64,000 nucleotides of DNA, taken from assembly GCA_963765705.1 (NCBI GenBank), contig CAVXXJ010000013.1:1-64000 (forward strand), in the 5' to 3' direction. Position numbers and translations under genes: made by a program. Numbering within the stretch: the stretch's first letter is position 1; each line of letters opens with the position of its first letter. Shown here piece by piece: positions 1 to 8,188 of the stretch. The notes below the pieces were generated by a model. The model made no database searches. It saw nothing but the letters and a program-made list of their open reading frames with translations, and was not told where the DNA came from. This stretch comes from Gaiellasilicea sp963765705 (GTDB lineage: Bacteria > Actinomycetota > Thermoleophilia > Gaiellales > Gaiellaceae).

Positions 1-68
1 ACTCCAGGGCTTGAAGCTCAGCAGTGACGTCTGATTCAAGCGTCGTCCAGTCGGGCGACGCTTGTGTG

Positions 69-1124
69 TCAGCCGGGCTGGCCGAGCCTGCGGGAAAGCT
101 GGCTCGCGGCAGCTCGGGCCTCCGCGCCGATGCGGTGAACGACCTCCGCGGCGGGCTCTTCCCGAACCAGCGGATAGGCCTGTCCTGCCCAGAGGTTGAT
201 CGCCTCCGGGTCGCCGGCTGCCCGGGCAGCGACGCGGATCGGTGTGGTCAGATGATGCACGTCCGGATACGCGATCGGGGCGGCCGCGTCGTGCTCCTCC
301 ATGAAGCGGTTGACGATTCCTCGTGCCTGGCGGCCGCTGAACGCACGCGTCAGGCGCGTGGCACCGGCTGACGCGAGCGCAGCGCGGTGCGGGGCGGACG
401 TACCAGCCTCGGGCGTGAGCATCAGCGCCGTGCCGATCTGCGCCGCCGCCGCTCCGGCGCAGAGCACCGCGGCGACGGACGCGCCGTCGGCGATTCCGCC
501 GGCGGCGACGAGCGGCACGTCTACACGGTAGGAGACGAGGCGCAGCGCGACCAACAGCCCGAGATCCTCGGCACCCTCGTTGTCGCTGAAGTACCCGCGA
601 TGGCCTCCGGCCTCGAAACCCTGCACGACGAGCGCGGTGGCGCCGGCCGCGTGCGCCTCGCTCGCTTCCTCCGGGTTCGTGACCGTGACCCAGACATCGC
701 AACCCGCCTCGCGAAGCCGCACCACGACCTCCTGCTGCGGGCAGCCGAAGGTGAAGGAGACGATCTCGACACCTTCTGCGACGACGAGAGCGAGCTTCGC
801 GGCGAAGTCGTCGTCGTCGTGGCGAGGCTCGCCCAGCTCGACCGCATAGCGCTCGGCCTCCGCCTCGAGGCTGGCGGCATAGCGCTCCACAGCTCCCCCG
901 TCGGCCTCAGGCCCCGGCGGGACGAAGATGTTGACGCCGAAAGGCCTGCCCGTCAGCGAGCGCAACTCGCGGATGTCCTCGCGAACCGTATCGGCCGTCT
1001 TGTAGCCGGCTGCGAGGAAACCGAGCCCTCCGGCGTCGCTGACGGCGGCCGCCAGCCTCGGGGTCGAGGCACCGCCGGCCAGAGGCGCCTGGACGATCGG
1101 CTCTCGAAGCTCGCTGAGATCCAT
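69..1124 (-). CDS. Nitronate monooxygenase (2-nitropropane dioxygenase family)
   Basis: FMN-dependent TIM-barrel oxidoreductase that oxidises alkyl nitronates; cytoplasmic. The protein (351 aa from the ATG at 1124) opens with the substrate/flavin strand PIVQAPLAGGAST and AGGLGFLAAG, carries the family signature GFEAGGHRG with the histidine used as catalytic base in characterised members, then the phosphate-binding AAGGIADG and GTALMLTPEA segments. An in-frame start 60 bases upstream exists but the extra 20 residues are unlike the family, so 1124 is preferred. No clear Shine-Dalgarno sequence is visible. The gene lies downstream of the amidase but is separated from it by a strong hairpin. The exact substrate cannot be told from sequence. 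Confidence 0.88.
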   Translation of the reverse strand: MDLSELREPIVQAPLAGGASTPRLAAAVSDAGGLGFLAAGYKTADTVREDIRELRSLTGRPFGVNIFVPPGPEADGGAVERYAASLEAEAERYAVELGEPRHDDDDFAAKLALVVAEGVEIVSFTFGCPQQEVVVRLREAGCDVWVTVTNPEEASEAHAAGATALVVQGFEAGGHRGYFSDNEGAEDLGLLVALRLVSYRVDVPLVAAGGIADGASVAAVLCAGAAAAQIGTALMLTPEAGTSAPHRAALASAGATRLTRAFSGRQARGIVNRFMEEHDAAAPIAYPDVHHLTTPIRVAARAAGDPEAINLWAGQAYPLVREEPAAEVVHRIGAEARAAASQLSRRLGQPG

Positions 1125-1182
1125 GTCTGGAGGGTGGCAGAAGTCGTCCAGTGGCGTTGCCTTGGGATTGCCGGTGCGCAAC

Positions 1183-1217
1183 ACGACGTAGCCCGGCGAG
1201 GGGCCGGGCTACGTCGT
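1183..1217 (-). terminator. 15-bp perfect hairpin after the secreted amidase gene
   Basis: Left arm 1183-1197 and right arm 1203-1217 are exact reverse complements (15 bp) around a 5-base loop. It sits 16 bases beyond the amidase stop and upstream of the monooxygenase start, both on the minus strand. There is no long T run, as is common in high-GC actinobacteria. Confidence 0.75.
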
Positions 1218-1232
1218 CTCTGCGTGATGCTT

Positions 1233-2960
1233 CTACCGCGGGCGCGCGGCGAGAGCGAGCTCAGCCTGCGTCGCCTGTCGCCGCAGCGACTCGGGCGGGT
1301 TCGGGACGCCGGGGAACAGCGCATCGCCGATCGTCGCCTTGAACTGCGGCGGGCGACGATGATCCGTCGCCTGCTCGTAGTCGAACGCCAGGCCGAGCAG
1401 CTTCGGCTCGGACCAGCGGCCGCCGATGAACGTGATCCCCATCGGGAGCTTGCGGATGTGCCCCGCGGGCACCGTGATGTCGGCGTAGCCGGACACTGCA
1501 GCCGCCCCCGAGGAGCCGACGAAGTACTCGAAGTGGCCGTCGAGGTCGCCCTCGTCGGGGTCGGAGTTGGTCGGCCAGGCCGGCCCGTTGGTCAGCGCGA
1601 CGATCGCGTCGAGGTTGTGCTTGGCCATCAGGTCGTCGATCGCCTTCTGCACCGGCGGCGTGACACCGGCACGGATACCGGCGCACTCCGGATCACGTCC
1701 GTTCGTCGCTTCGGCGAGCTCGAAGACGAGGTTGTTCCACGGGCCCTCGAGATCGGGATGATCCTCGTTGAACTCGATCAGGTCGGCGAGGGTCTGCGGA
1801 TAGGGCTGGCCCGTCTTCGGGTTCGTCCCGTGGACGTACGTCTTGAGATAGGTCGCGATGTCGGTCTTGAACTCGCACAGGAGCGCCGGGAACTCGCCGC
1901 CGGCCGCCGTCAGGTCGATGTCGGTCCCGTCGATCACGGTCGCACCTTCGCCCTCGAGATCGTCGATCACGTCGTCGAGGAGCGGCTCGACGACGGACCC
2001 CACCAAGTCGGGGTCGTAGGTGCCGGCGCGCCAGACGCCGATGCGGGCGCCCTTCAGCGCCTTGTCGTTGAGGAACCGGGTGTAGTCGGTGGAGGCATGG
2101 CCGACCTGAGCAGCGGTTGCGGCGTCCTTCGGGTCGACGCCGGTTGCCGCGCCGAGGAGGACTGCAGCGTCGGTGACGCTGCGGGCCATCGGGCCGGCCG
2201 TGTCCTGGTCGGCGCTGATCGGAACGACTCCTGCGCGGCTCCACAGCCCGAGCGTCGGCTTGATCCCGACGACGCCGTTGGCGCCGGACGGGCAGACGAT
2301 CGAGCCGTCGGTTTCCGTGCCCACGGCCGCGACCGCGAGGTCGGCTGCCGCGACGACGCCGGAGCCGGAGCTGGAGCCGCACGGGTTGCGATCGAGGACG
2401 TACGGCATGTTCGTCTGGCCGCCGACGCCGCTCCAGCCGCTGGAGGACGGGCCGGACCGGAAGTTGGCCCACTCGGACAGGTTGGCCTTGCCGATGATGA
2501 TCGCGCCGGCGGCCTTCAGCCGTCCCGCGATGAACGCGTCTGCGGGCGTGCTCCCGGCGAGTGCCCAGGAGCCGGCCGTCGTGGGCATGCCGGTGGTGTT
2601 GACATTGTCCTTGACGATGATCGGCATCCCCAGCAGCGGACGATTGTCGCCCTTGCGCCGCGCCTGGTCGGCCGCTCGTGCGTCGGCGAGCGCGGTCGGG
2701 CTGACCGTGATCACCGCGTTGAGCGTCGGGTTGAGCTTTTCGATGCGCCGGAGGTAGAAGTTCGTCAGTGCAACGGAGTTGAGCCGGCGTGTGTCCATCA
2801 ACTTCTGGAGCTGCGGGATCGTCTTCTTGTCGACGTCGATGCCGCTGACCTTGGTGTGCGGCGGCTTGCCGTCGCTGATGAGCGCGGCGGCGCCGGATAC
2901 ACCGAGCACCAGGGCGACGAGGGTCGAGAGAACGAGAGAGCGCCGAATTCGGCTGCGCAT
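1233..2960 (-). CDS. Secreted amidase (amidase signature family)
   Basis: Amidase-signature hydrolase (GatA/peptide amidase fold) that cleaves amide bonds, probably exported. The 575-aa protein has a basic n-region and hydrophobic signal segment at residues 1-25, then the Ser-cisSer-Lys triad: Lys in GMPIIVKDN (about residue 117), the cis-serine in CGSSSGSG (about 197) and the nucleophile in GTETDGSIVCPSG (about 220). The ATG at 2960 is preceded by GGAGG eight bases upstream, which decides it over an earlier in-frame codon at 3002. The signal peptide argues against a role in tRNA-dependent transamidation, which is cytoplasmic. Substrate unknown; peptide or amide scavenging is likely. Confidence 0.9.
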   Translation of the reverse strand: MRSRIRRSLVLSTLVALVLGVSGAAALISDGKPPHTKVSGIDVDKKTIPQLQKLMDTRRLNSVALTNFYLRRIEKLNPTLNAVITVSPTALADARAADQARRKGDNRPLLGMPIIVKDNVNTTGMPTTAGSWALAGSTPADAFIAGRLKAAGAIIIGKANLSEWANFRSGPSSSGWSGVGGQTNMPYVLDRNPCGSSSGSGVVAAADLAVAAVGTETDGSIVCPSGANGVVGIKPTLGLWSRAGVVPISADQDTAGPMARSVTDAAVLLGAATGVDPKDAATAAQVGHASTDYTRFLNDKALKGARIGVWRAGTYDPDLVGSVVEPLLDDVIDDLEGEGATVIDGTDIDLTAAGGEFPALLCEFKTDIATYLKTYVHGTNPKTGQPYPQTLADLIEFNEDHPDLEGPWNNLVFELAEATNGRDPECAGIRAGVTPPVQKAIDDLMAKHNLDAIVALTNGPAWPTNSDPDEGDLDGHFEYFVGSSGAAAVSGYADITVPAGHIRKLPMGITFIGGRWSEPKLLGLAFDYEQATDHRRPPQFKATIGDALFPGVPNPPESLRRQATQAELALAARPR

Positions 2961-3080
2961 CACATACCTCCACAGGGGTCGGGTTGAGGTGGACGCTGGC
3001 ATTGCACGGCCTAGGGGCCGACGGTGTGGGGACTGAACTCTAGAACCGTCCCGCTGTCAAGTCGCTGTGCCCGTGACCGA

Positions 3081-3482
3081 CTAGTCAGCCCACCAGTCGC
3101 GCTGGCCATCGACGTCGTCGCGCGGAGTCTCGCCGAGATTGGGCGCGCCGATGACGAGGATCTCGAGGCCCTCCGGCCCGGCCTCGTAGCCCCGCCACGC
3201 ACCGGGCGGGACGCGCACCGCGTCCCATTCCTCGAGCTCGACGATCTCTTCGTCGACCTTCATCCGCCCGCTCCCGCGCACGACCACGTACACCTCCTCT
3301 TGCGTCTTGTGCGTGTGGCCGTACGGAAAGCGATAGCCGGGCGGGACACGCTGGTAGCTCAGGCCGGACTTCTCGAGCTCGAGCGCCTTGGTTGCCGCGC
3401 GGAACTCCAGGTCCGGCGATCCGTCGAACCTGGAGCCGAGGTCCTCCAGATCCTGCTTGATGTTCCGGAGCGTGAACGGCAC
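3081..3482 (-). CDS. Single-domain cupin protein
   Basis: A 133-aa cytoplasmic beta-barrel cupin. The first cupin motif is visible as the PYGHTHKTQEEVYVVVRGSG stretch (residues about 54-73, metal ligands His, His, Glu) and the second as the proline/glycine turn in VRVPPGAWRGYEAG. It starts 30 bases after the stop of the PAS-LuxR gene on the same strand, so the two are probably cotranscribed and the cupin may be a target or sensor partner of that regulator. Single-domain cupins have diverse roles, so function is not assigned. Confidence 0.85.
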   Translation of the reverse strand: MPFTLRNIKQDLEDLGSRFDGSPDLEFRAATKALELEKSGLSYQRVPPGYRFPYGHTHKTQEEVYVVVRGSGRMKVDEEIVELEEWDAVRVPPGAWRGYEAGPEGLEILVIGAPNLGETPRDDVDGQRDWWAD

Positions 3483-3512
3483 GGCTCAAATCCTATGGCA
3501 CCGCTCGCGGAG

Positions 3513-4172
3513 TCAGATCAGGTTCGCGAGGCGTCCTTTTGCCACCGCCTCGACGCGCGACCGGGCACCGAGGCTCTGTAGTAACCACCTCACGTGGTTG
3601 CGCACCGTGTGCTTCGACAGTCCCATCATCTCCGCCATCTGAGCGGTCGAGCAGCCGCCGGCCAGCAGCGTGAGCACCTGGTGCTGACGCGCCGTCAGGC
3701 GGGGCGCCTCTTCGCCCGGCCGCGAATCGACTTCGCTCAGCATCCTGGTGATGCCGAAGCTCCCGATCATCTCGCCGTTCTTGTCCCTGAGCGGCACCGA
3801 GCTGACGGCAACGTGGACATGGCTGCCGTCGGGCCGGACGACAGTCACCTCGAGCTCCGTGTGCAGCGCTCCCAGCTGCTTGCGGGCGAACGCCTCTCGG
3901 ACACGCGGCAGGTCCTCGGCCGCGACGATGCTGCGGTCGATCTTGCCCCGAAGGTCGCCGAGCAGCCGGATCGAGGCCGCGTTCTGCCACCGGAGGCGCC
4001 GGTCGCTGTCGGCGATGTACGCCGCGACCTGGACCGCGTCGAGAGCCTGGAAGAGGTCGGCGGTCAGTGCGTCGGTCAGCTCTTCGCTGAGCGCGGATTG
4101 GCGACTCGAGGATGGAGGATGGATGGTGTGCCGACGCCTAGATGGACAGAGTGGTATGGCAACGATACACAA
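3513..4172 (-). CDS. PAS domain / LuxR-type transcriptional regulator
   Basis: A 219-aa DNA-binding regulator. Residues about 45-150 form a PAS sensor (YIADSDRRLRWQNAASIRLL, then the beta-scaffold VVRPDGSHVHVAVSSVPL and GSFGITR). Residues about 155-217 are a LuxR/GerE helix-turn-helix: LTARQHQVLTLLAGG, STAQMAEMMGLSKHTVRNHV and LGARSRVEAV. No ATG or GTG precedes the PAS domain; the only plausible initiator is the TTG at 4172, which would leave almost no leader next to the palindrome at 4175-4189. It is divergent from the MEDS/TetR fusion and upstream of the cupin. The ligand is unknown. Confidence 0.82.
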   Translation of the reverse strand: MCIVAIPLCPSRRRHTIHPPSSSRQSALSEELTDALTADLFQALDAVQVAAYIADSDRRLRWQNAASIRLLGDLRGKIDRSIVAAEDLPRVREAFARKQLGALHTELEVTVVRPDGSHVHVAVSSVPLRDKNGEMIGSFGITRMLSEVDSRPGEEAPRLTARQHQVLTLLAGGCSTAQMAEMMGLSKHTVRNHVRWLLQSLGARSRVEAVAKGRLANLI

Positions 4173-4174
4173 CC

Positions 4175-4189
4175 AGACAGACTTGTCTA
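4175..4189. promoter_or_regulatory. Palindromic operator candidate between divergent regulators
   Basis: The 46-base gap between two divergent regulator genes holds AGACA-GACT-TGTCT (4175-4188), which also reads as CAGAC-TT-GTCTA (4178-4189). The latter is one base from a TAGAC-NN-GTCTA palindrome of the kind bound by LmrA/YxaF-type TetR repressors. It lies 30 bases before the GTG of the TetR-tailed protein, so autoregulation is plausible. Inference only. Confidence 0.45.
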
Positions 4190-4218
4190 TTTCTGGGCGC
4201 GCGCTGTAACATCCAGTC

Positions 4219-5688
4219 GTGGCACTGACTCACGAGGCGTTCTTCTATTCCTCGGACGACGACTTCGCGGAGCGGCTCGTGCCGTTCCTCCAGGAGGCGA
4301 TTGCGGCGGATCAGGGGGCGATCGCGGTGACGACCGAGCCGCGGATCGCCAAGTTGCGGCGAGGGCTCGGCATCCAGGCGGATGCGGTGTCGTTCTTCGA
4401 CGCGACGCGCTGGTACCGGCGACCCGGAGCAGCCCTCGTCGCGTGGCGGGACGTGTTCGACCAGCAGTTCCGCGACGGTGTCGATTCCGTACGCGCGATC
4501 GGCGAGATCGCCTATGGGGACCACGACGTCGCGATCCGGAACTGGACTCGGTACGAGTCGGTCGTGAACCGAGCGTTCGCGGCTGCTCCGGTCTGGTTCG
4601 CGTGCGCTTACAACACGGAGACGTTGCCCGAGGCGATCCTCGAGCACGCGCGCCGGACCCACCCGGTCATCTCGACCCGCTCGGAGCGCGTGCCGAGCGC
4701 GGTGCACTTCGGTGAGAAAGAGGTCGCGGCAGCCCTCGGGCCGGTGGACGACGAGGCCGGCTGGCAGGAGCGCACGCGAGTCACTGTCACCGATTCGCAG
4801 CAGCTGATCGACATCCGACGGGACGTGCGCTGGGAAGCACAGGCGGTCGGCCTCGACGTGGACACGGTCGACGACCTCCTGCTCGCGGTCAGCGAGCTGC
4901 TGCGCACGTGGCTCGCCGAGGAGGGGGCGAGTGCCACGATCTGTACTGCGCGTCAGGACGGCGAATGGTTCTGCGAGGTCAGGTCGGACCGGTCCCGGTC
5001 CGACGCGCTCGCGGCGGGCGGCAGCGACTTCGGGCTCCTCATCGGCAGGGTGATCGGCGAACGGGTCGAGCTCGCCGACGCTGAAGATGGAACCGTCGTC
5101 CGGTTCGTCTTCGGGACGTACCGGGCCGACCCCAGGCAGCGAATCGTCAACGCCGCGTCGGAGCTGTTCCGGGCCAACGGCGTCCGGGCGACCGGGATCA
5201 ACGCGATCATCGCTCACGCCGGCGTGGCCAAGGCGACCTTCTACGGCCACTTCCGCTCGAAGGACGAGCTGATCCGGCTCTGGCTTCTCAGCCCTGGAGC
5301 TCGCTGGTTCGACCACGTACTCGCCGAGATCGAGGCTCGGGCGCATACCCCGGAGGAGCGACTGACCGCATTCTTCGATGTCCTCGGGGACTGGCTGGCT
5401 GCCGACGAGTTCCACGGCTGCCCGTTCATCAACACCGCTGTCGAGTTCCGCGACGCCGATCACGGGTTCGCGCAGGAGCTCCTCGATCTCACCCGCGAGG
5501 TCGAGGAGTACTTTCGACGGACCGCGGCCGAGGCTGCGTTCGCCGAGCCCGACGCGGTTGCGCAGCAGCTCTTCCTGCTCGTGCCCGGAACGATCACGAC
5601 GGCCGTCGCGCGCGGCTCGGCTGAGCCTGCGCGCGTCGCGCGAGCGGTAGCGGAGAGACTCGTCACCTCCGCCGCTCGCAGCGAGTAG
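4219..5688 (+). CDS. MEDS sensor / degenerate HATPase / TetR regulator fusion
   Basis: A 489-aa three-part regulator. Residues about 5-160 resemble the MEDS (DcmR-type sensory) domain: HEAFFYSSDDDFAERLVPFL, then the AYNTETLPEAILEHARRTHP end. Residues about 175-298 match the RsbW-like HATPase that often follows MEDS in actinobacteria, but the ATP-binding N-box reads VSELLRTW without the usual Asn, so catalysis is doubtful. Residues 303-489 are a complete TetR repressor: RQRIVNAASELFRANGV, AGVAKATFYGHFRSKDEL and a ligand domain with the GCPFINTAVEF motif. GTG start at 4219. The TetR tail makes this a one-component regulator rather than an anti-sigma factor. A palindrome lies just upstream. Confidence 0.82.
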   Translation: MALTHEAFFYSSDDDFAERLVPFLQEAIAADQGAIAVTTEPRIAKLRRGLGIQADAVSFFDATRWYRRPGAALVAWRDVFDQQFRDGVDSVRAIGEIAYGDHDVAIRNWTRYESVVNRAFAAAPVWFACAYNTETLPEAILEHARRTHPVISTRSERVPSAVHFGEKEVAAALGPVDDEAGWQERTRVTVTDSQQLIDIRRDVRWEAQAVGLDVDTVDDLLLAVSELLRTWLAEEGASATICTARQDGEWFCEVRSDRSRSDALAAGGSDFGLLIGRVIGERVELADAEDGTVVRFVFGTYRADPRQRIVNAASELFRANGVRATGINAIIAHAGVAKATFYGHFRSKDELIRLWLLSPGARWFDHVLAEIEARAHTPEERLTAFFDVLGDWLAADEFHGCPFINTAVEFRDADHGFAQELLDLTREVEEYFRRTAAEAAFAEPDAVAQQLFLLVPGTITTAVARGSAEPARVARAVAERLVTSAARSE

Positions 5689-5872
5689 ATCCTGCGTCGC
5701 CCCGGTCGCTCGCCGTCCTGACGTCCGTAGATGGACGGCGTCGCGTTCAGTAGAGGAACCGGCCGCCGCCGGCGAAACGACGTGCCGATGGGCGTATGGT
5801 GATATCCAAACGCGCGAAGGGAAGCAGCATGACCCCGCACGTCGTCCGGTTGTACTCCGTCTCGAGATTCGG

Positions 5873-7234
5873 GTGAAAGCGGCGCCAGACGTGAGCGCTG
5901 CTCCGGGAAACGGCGAGCGGCCGTCCACGAATGCTGGAGCGAGCGGGATTGCGCTGTGGATCCTTGCGTTCGCGCTGTTCTTCCTGGTGTTCGCCTGCGC
6001 GGCCATCGTCATCGGCCTCCATGACGTGGCGCTGCGGGACGCCGACCTCCGGGTGACCGCGACGAGCGTCGTGTTGCTGGCGTTCGCGGTAGTCCTGCTC
6101 GTTGCAGTGCCCCAGTTGATGCGCCTGAGTCGGCGATCGAGTTGGGAGGGCGGTGTCCGCCCTACGGGCAGGCCGCCGGTGTTGATCGGCTTCCTTCTGA
6201 TTCTACTCACCGGCCTCTACGCCTTCCTTTCGGGGCTCCGGGCTGCGGGCGATCAGCGGATCGTCGTCGCTGCCATCGGGCTGATCTTCGTCGGCGTCGC
6301 CGTCGCCGGCCTGGTCGAGTTCGGTAGCGAGGCGCGCGTGACGGTTCCGCGCGTGGGAGCGTTCGCGCTGGCCCTCGCCGGTGCGACTGTCAGCGCCTGG
6401 TCGTTCTGGTACCAGAACGAATATGCACCTTCGCAAGCCGGTCGCGCTGTCTCCCTCAGGGCGGGCCTGGTCCGCGAAGCGGTGCAGCGGGATGACGATG
6501 TCGTGCGCGCCACGGTGAGCTACGAAGCGGTCTCGGGGAAGAGTCTGTCGGCGGTGGGATCCGCGTACACGCTCACCGGTTCACGCGTCGTCCGGTGCGT
6601 CCGTCCTGATCGGGTCGACGCGTCCGAGGTGGCCGAGGTGTTCAGTGGCTTCCTGATCGACCCTCAGCAATCCCGGTTCACCGCGGACGTCCGCGAGCGG
6701 CGTCCGAGTACCGTGCTGGCCGCCGGGAAGTTCGTCGGGGACGGCAGACGGCTCGAGCCCAAGGTGCCGTACGTTCGTCAGATCGTCTTCCACGTTCCGC
6801 GCGGCAGTTATCAGTTGCTGCGGTTCCGCGCCGAGCTGTTCGCGATCTCAGGCGCCGTCAACCTGTCCCAGCGGACGCGTCCGAGTTTTGAGTTCGACTC
6901 CGACGGCTACGTGTTCGGCTTCTGGCACGTCGACGACGACAGCTGGTTGCGTGACCTGATCTACGGTCGCGAGCGGTGGCTCATCATTCGCTACGAACTC
7001 GTCAGCGAGCCGGGTAAGACCAAGGCCTACTCGGACGTGCGCGTGACTGCGCGCCTGACCGATGGAACTTGGGGGGACGGGCGCCCCTCACTCGAGGAGG
7101 CGGCGTCGCTGTTCACCACGCTCCGCCTCACGGATCCGGCCGAGCCGTTCGCGGCGACCGAGCTGCCGCTCGAGGAGGTCGTCGCGCCCACCGCTACCGA
7201 CGCCAAGGCGCTTCCGCGTGCGTGCCGTAATTGA
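5873..7234 (+). CDS. Five-TM membrane protein of unknown function
   Basis: I do not recognise a family. The 453-aa product has five hydrophobic helices in its first 180 residues (about 25-48, 62-82, 103-122, 130-150, 158-176) followed by a soluble, probably extracytoplasmic domain of about 270 residues rich in charged beta-strand-like segments. GTG start at 5873, no clear ribosome site. Its TGA stop abuts the TGA of the convergent LigD-like gene with no spacer (the shared bases read TGATCA), so the 3' ends of the two transcripts must overlap. Confidence 0.7.
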   Translation: MKAAPDVSAAPGNGERPSTNAGASGIALWILAFALFFLVFACAAIVIGLHDVALRDADLRVTATSVVLLAFAVVLLVAVPQLMRLSRRSSWEGGVRPTGRPPVLIGFLLILLTGLYAFLSGLRAAGDQRIVVAAIGLIFVGVAVAGLVEFGSEARVTVPRVGAFALALAGATVSAWSFWYQNEYAPSQAGRAVSLRAGLVREAVQRDDDVVRATVSYEAVSGKSLSAVGSAYTLTGSRVVRCVRPDRVDASEVAEVFSGFLIDPQQSRFTADVRERRPSTVLAAGKFVGDGRRLEPKVPYVRQIVFHVPRGSYQLLRFRAELFAISGAVNLSQRTRPSFEFDSDGYVFGFWHVDDDSWLRDLIYGRERWLIIRYELVSEPGKTKAYSDVRVTARLTDGTWGDGRPSLEEAASLFTTLRLTDPAEPFAATELPLEEVVAPTATDAKALPRACRN

Positions 7235-8149
7235 TCAGGAAGGACGCGGCGAGTTGGAGCTCAATTTCCTCAGAGCACCTCCGAGTGCCTGGCCGCCCGC
7301 GAGCACGGGCTCGAACAGGTCGCCGTGCCGTTCCACCCGCTCGAGCGCCTCGCGCATCCCGAAGCGGCGCGGCGCCACGTCCTCTGTCAGCTCGTCCCAG
7401 CGAAGGGGCATCGAGACCGGCGCGCCCGGCTTCGGCCGCACCGAGTAGACCGAGGCGATCGTCTTCCCCCGTGCGTTCTGGCGGTGGTCGACGAGCACGC
7501 CCTCGCGCTTGTGCTTCAGCCACTCGGTCGTGACCAGCCCTGGGTGCTGCTCCTCGAGCCCGCGCGCGACCCGCTCCGCGAACGCGTAGGTCTGCTCATA
7601 GGTGGCTCGGCGCGCGATCGGGACGAGCACGTGAATCCCGTCGGCGCCGCTCGTCTTGACGTAGGACTCGAGCTCGACCCGCTCGAGCTCCTCGCGGATC
7701 AGGTGAGCGACGCGGATCGCGAGCTTGAAGCCGCCGTCGGGCGGGTCGAGGTCGAACAGCACGAAGTCGGGGCGGTCCGGCTTGTCGACGCGCGAGTACC
7801 AGGCATTCATGTCGATGCAGTTCATCTGCACCATCCAGAGCACCGCTTCCGTCGAGTTGACGAGCGGGAAGTCGACCATCCGCGACTCGCCCTTGCGGCC
7901 GCGCGGGTAGGTGCGGTAGGTGCGCGTCGGGATCCAGGAGGGCATCCCCTTCGGCGCCTGCTTCTGGAAGTACGCCTCCCCGCCCACACCGTAGGGCGAG
8001 CGCTTCATCGTGAACGGCCGGTTGCGCAGGTGCGGAACGAGCACCGGCGCGATCGCGCGGTAGTACTCGAACAGGTCCTGCTTCGTGATCCCTTCGTCGG
8101 GAAACAGGACGCGTTCCGGGCTCGAGAGGCGGACCGACCGCGAGGGCAC
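7235..8149 (-). CDS. LigD-type DNA polymerase/primase domain protein
   Basis: Archaeo-eukaryotic-type primase-polymerase related to the polymerase domain of LigD, which fills and extends ends during non-homologous end joining. The 304-aa protein carries the metal-binding DLD motif (Asp133, Asp135, in FVLFDLDPPDG), the nucleotide-binding TSGADGIHV motif (167-173) and the DHRQN motif (221-225). It has no ligase or phosphoesterase domain, and no Ku or ligase gene is visible in this window, so it is a stand-alone enzyme; partner genes may lie elsewhere. Convergent, zero spacing, with the membrane protein gene. Confidence 0.9.
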   Translation of the reverse strand: MPSRSVRLSSPERVLFPDEGITKQDLFEYYRAIAPVLVPHLRNRPFTMKRSPYGVGGEAYFQKQAPKGMPSWIPTRTYRTYPRGRKGESRMVDFPLVNSTEAVLWMVQMNCIDMNAWYSRVDKPDRPDFVLFDLDPPDGGFKLAIRVAHLIREELERVELESYVKTSGADGIHVLVPIARRATYEQTYAFAERVARGLEEQHPGLVTTEWLKHKREGVLVDHRQNARGKTIASVYSVRPKPGAPVSMPLRWDELTEDVAPRRFGMREALERVERHGDLFEPVLAGGQALGGALRKLSSNSPRPS

Positions 8150-8188
8150 GCATGGGTTGTACCTGTCCTGCTGTGCGCTGCGTCCGGC

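Noticed and set aside
387..2987. 866-codon open frame on the plus strand
   Set aside because: Antisense to the monooxygenase and amidase genes; Arg/Asp-rich translation without domains, a GC-bias shadow.
4138..6210. 690-codon open frame on the minus strand
   Set aside because: Antisense to the MEDS/TetR fusion; its product is low-complexity and charged.
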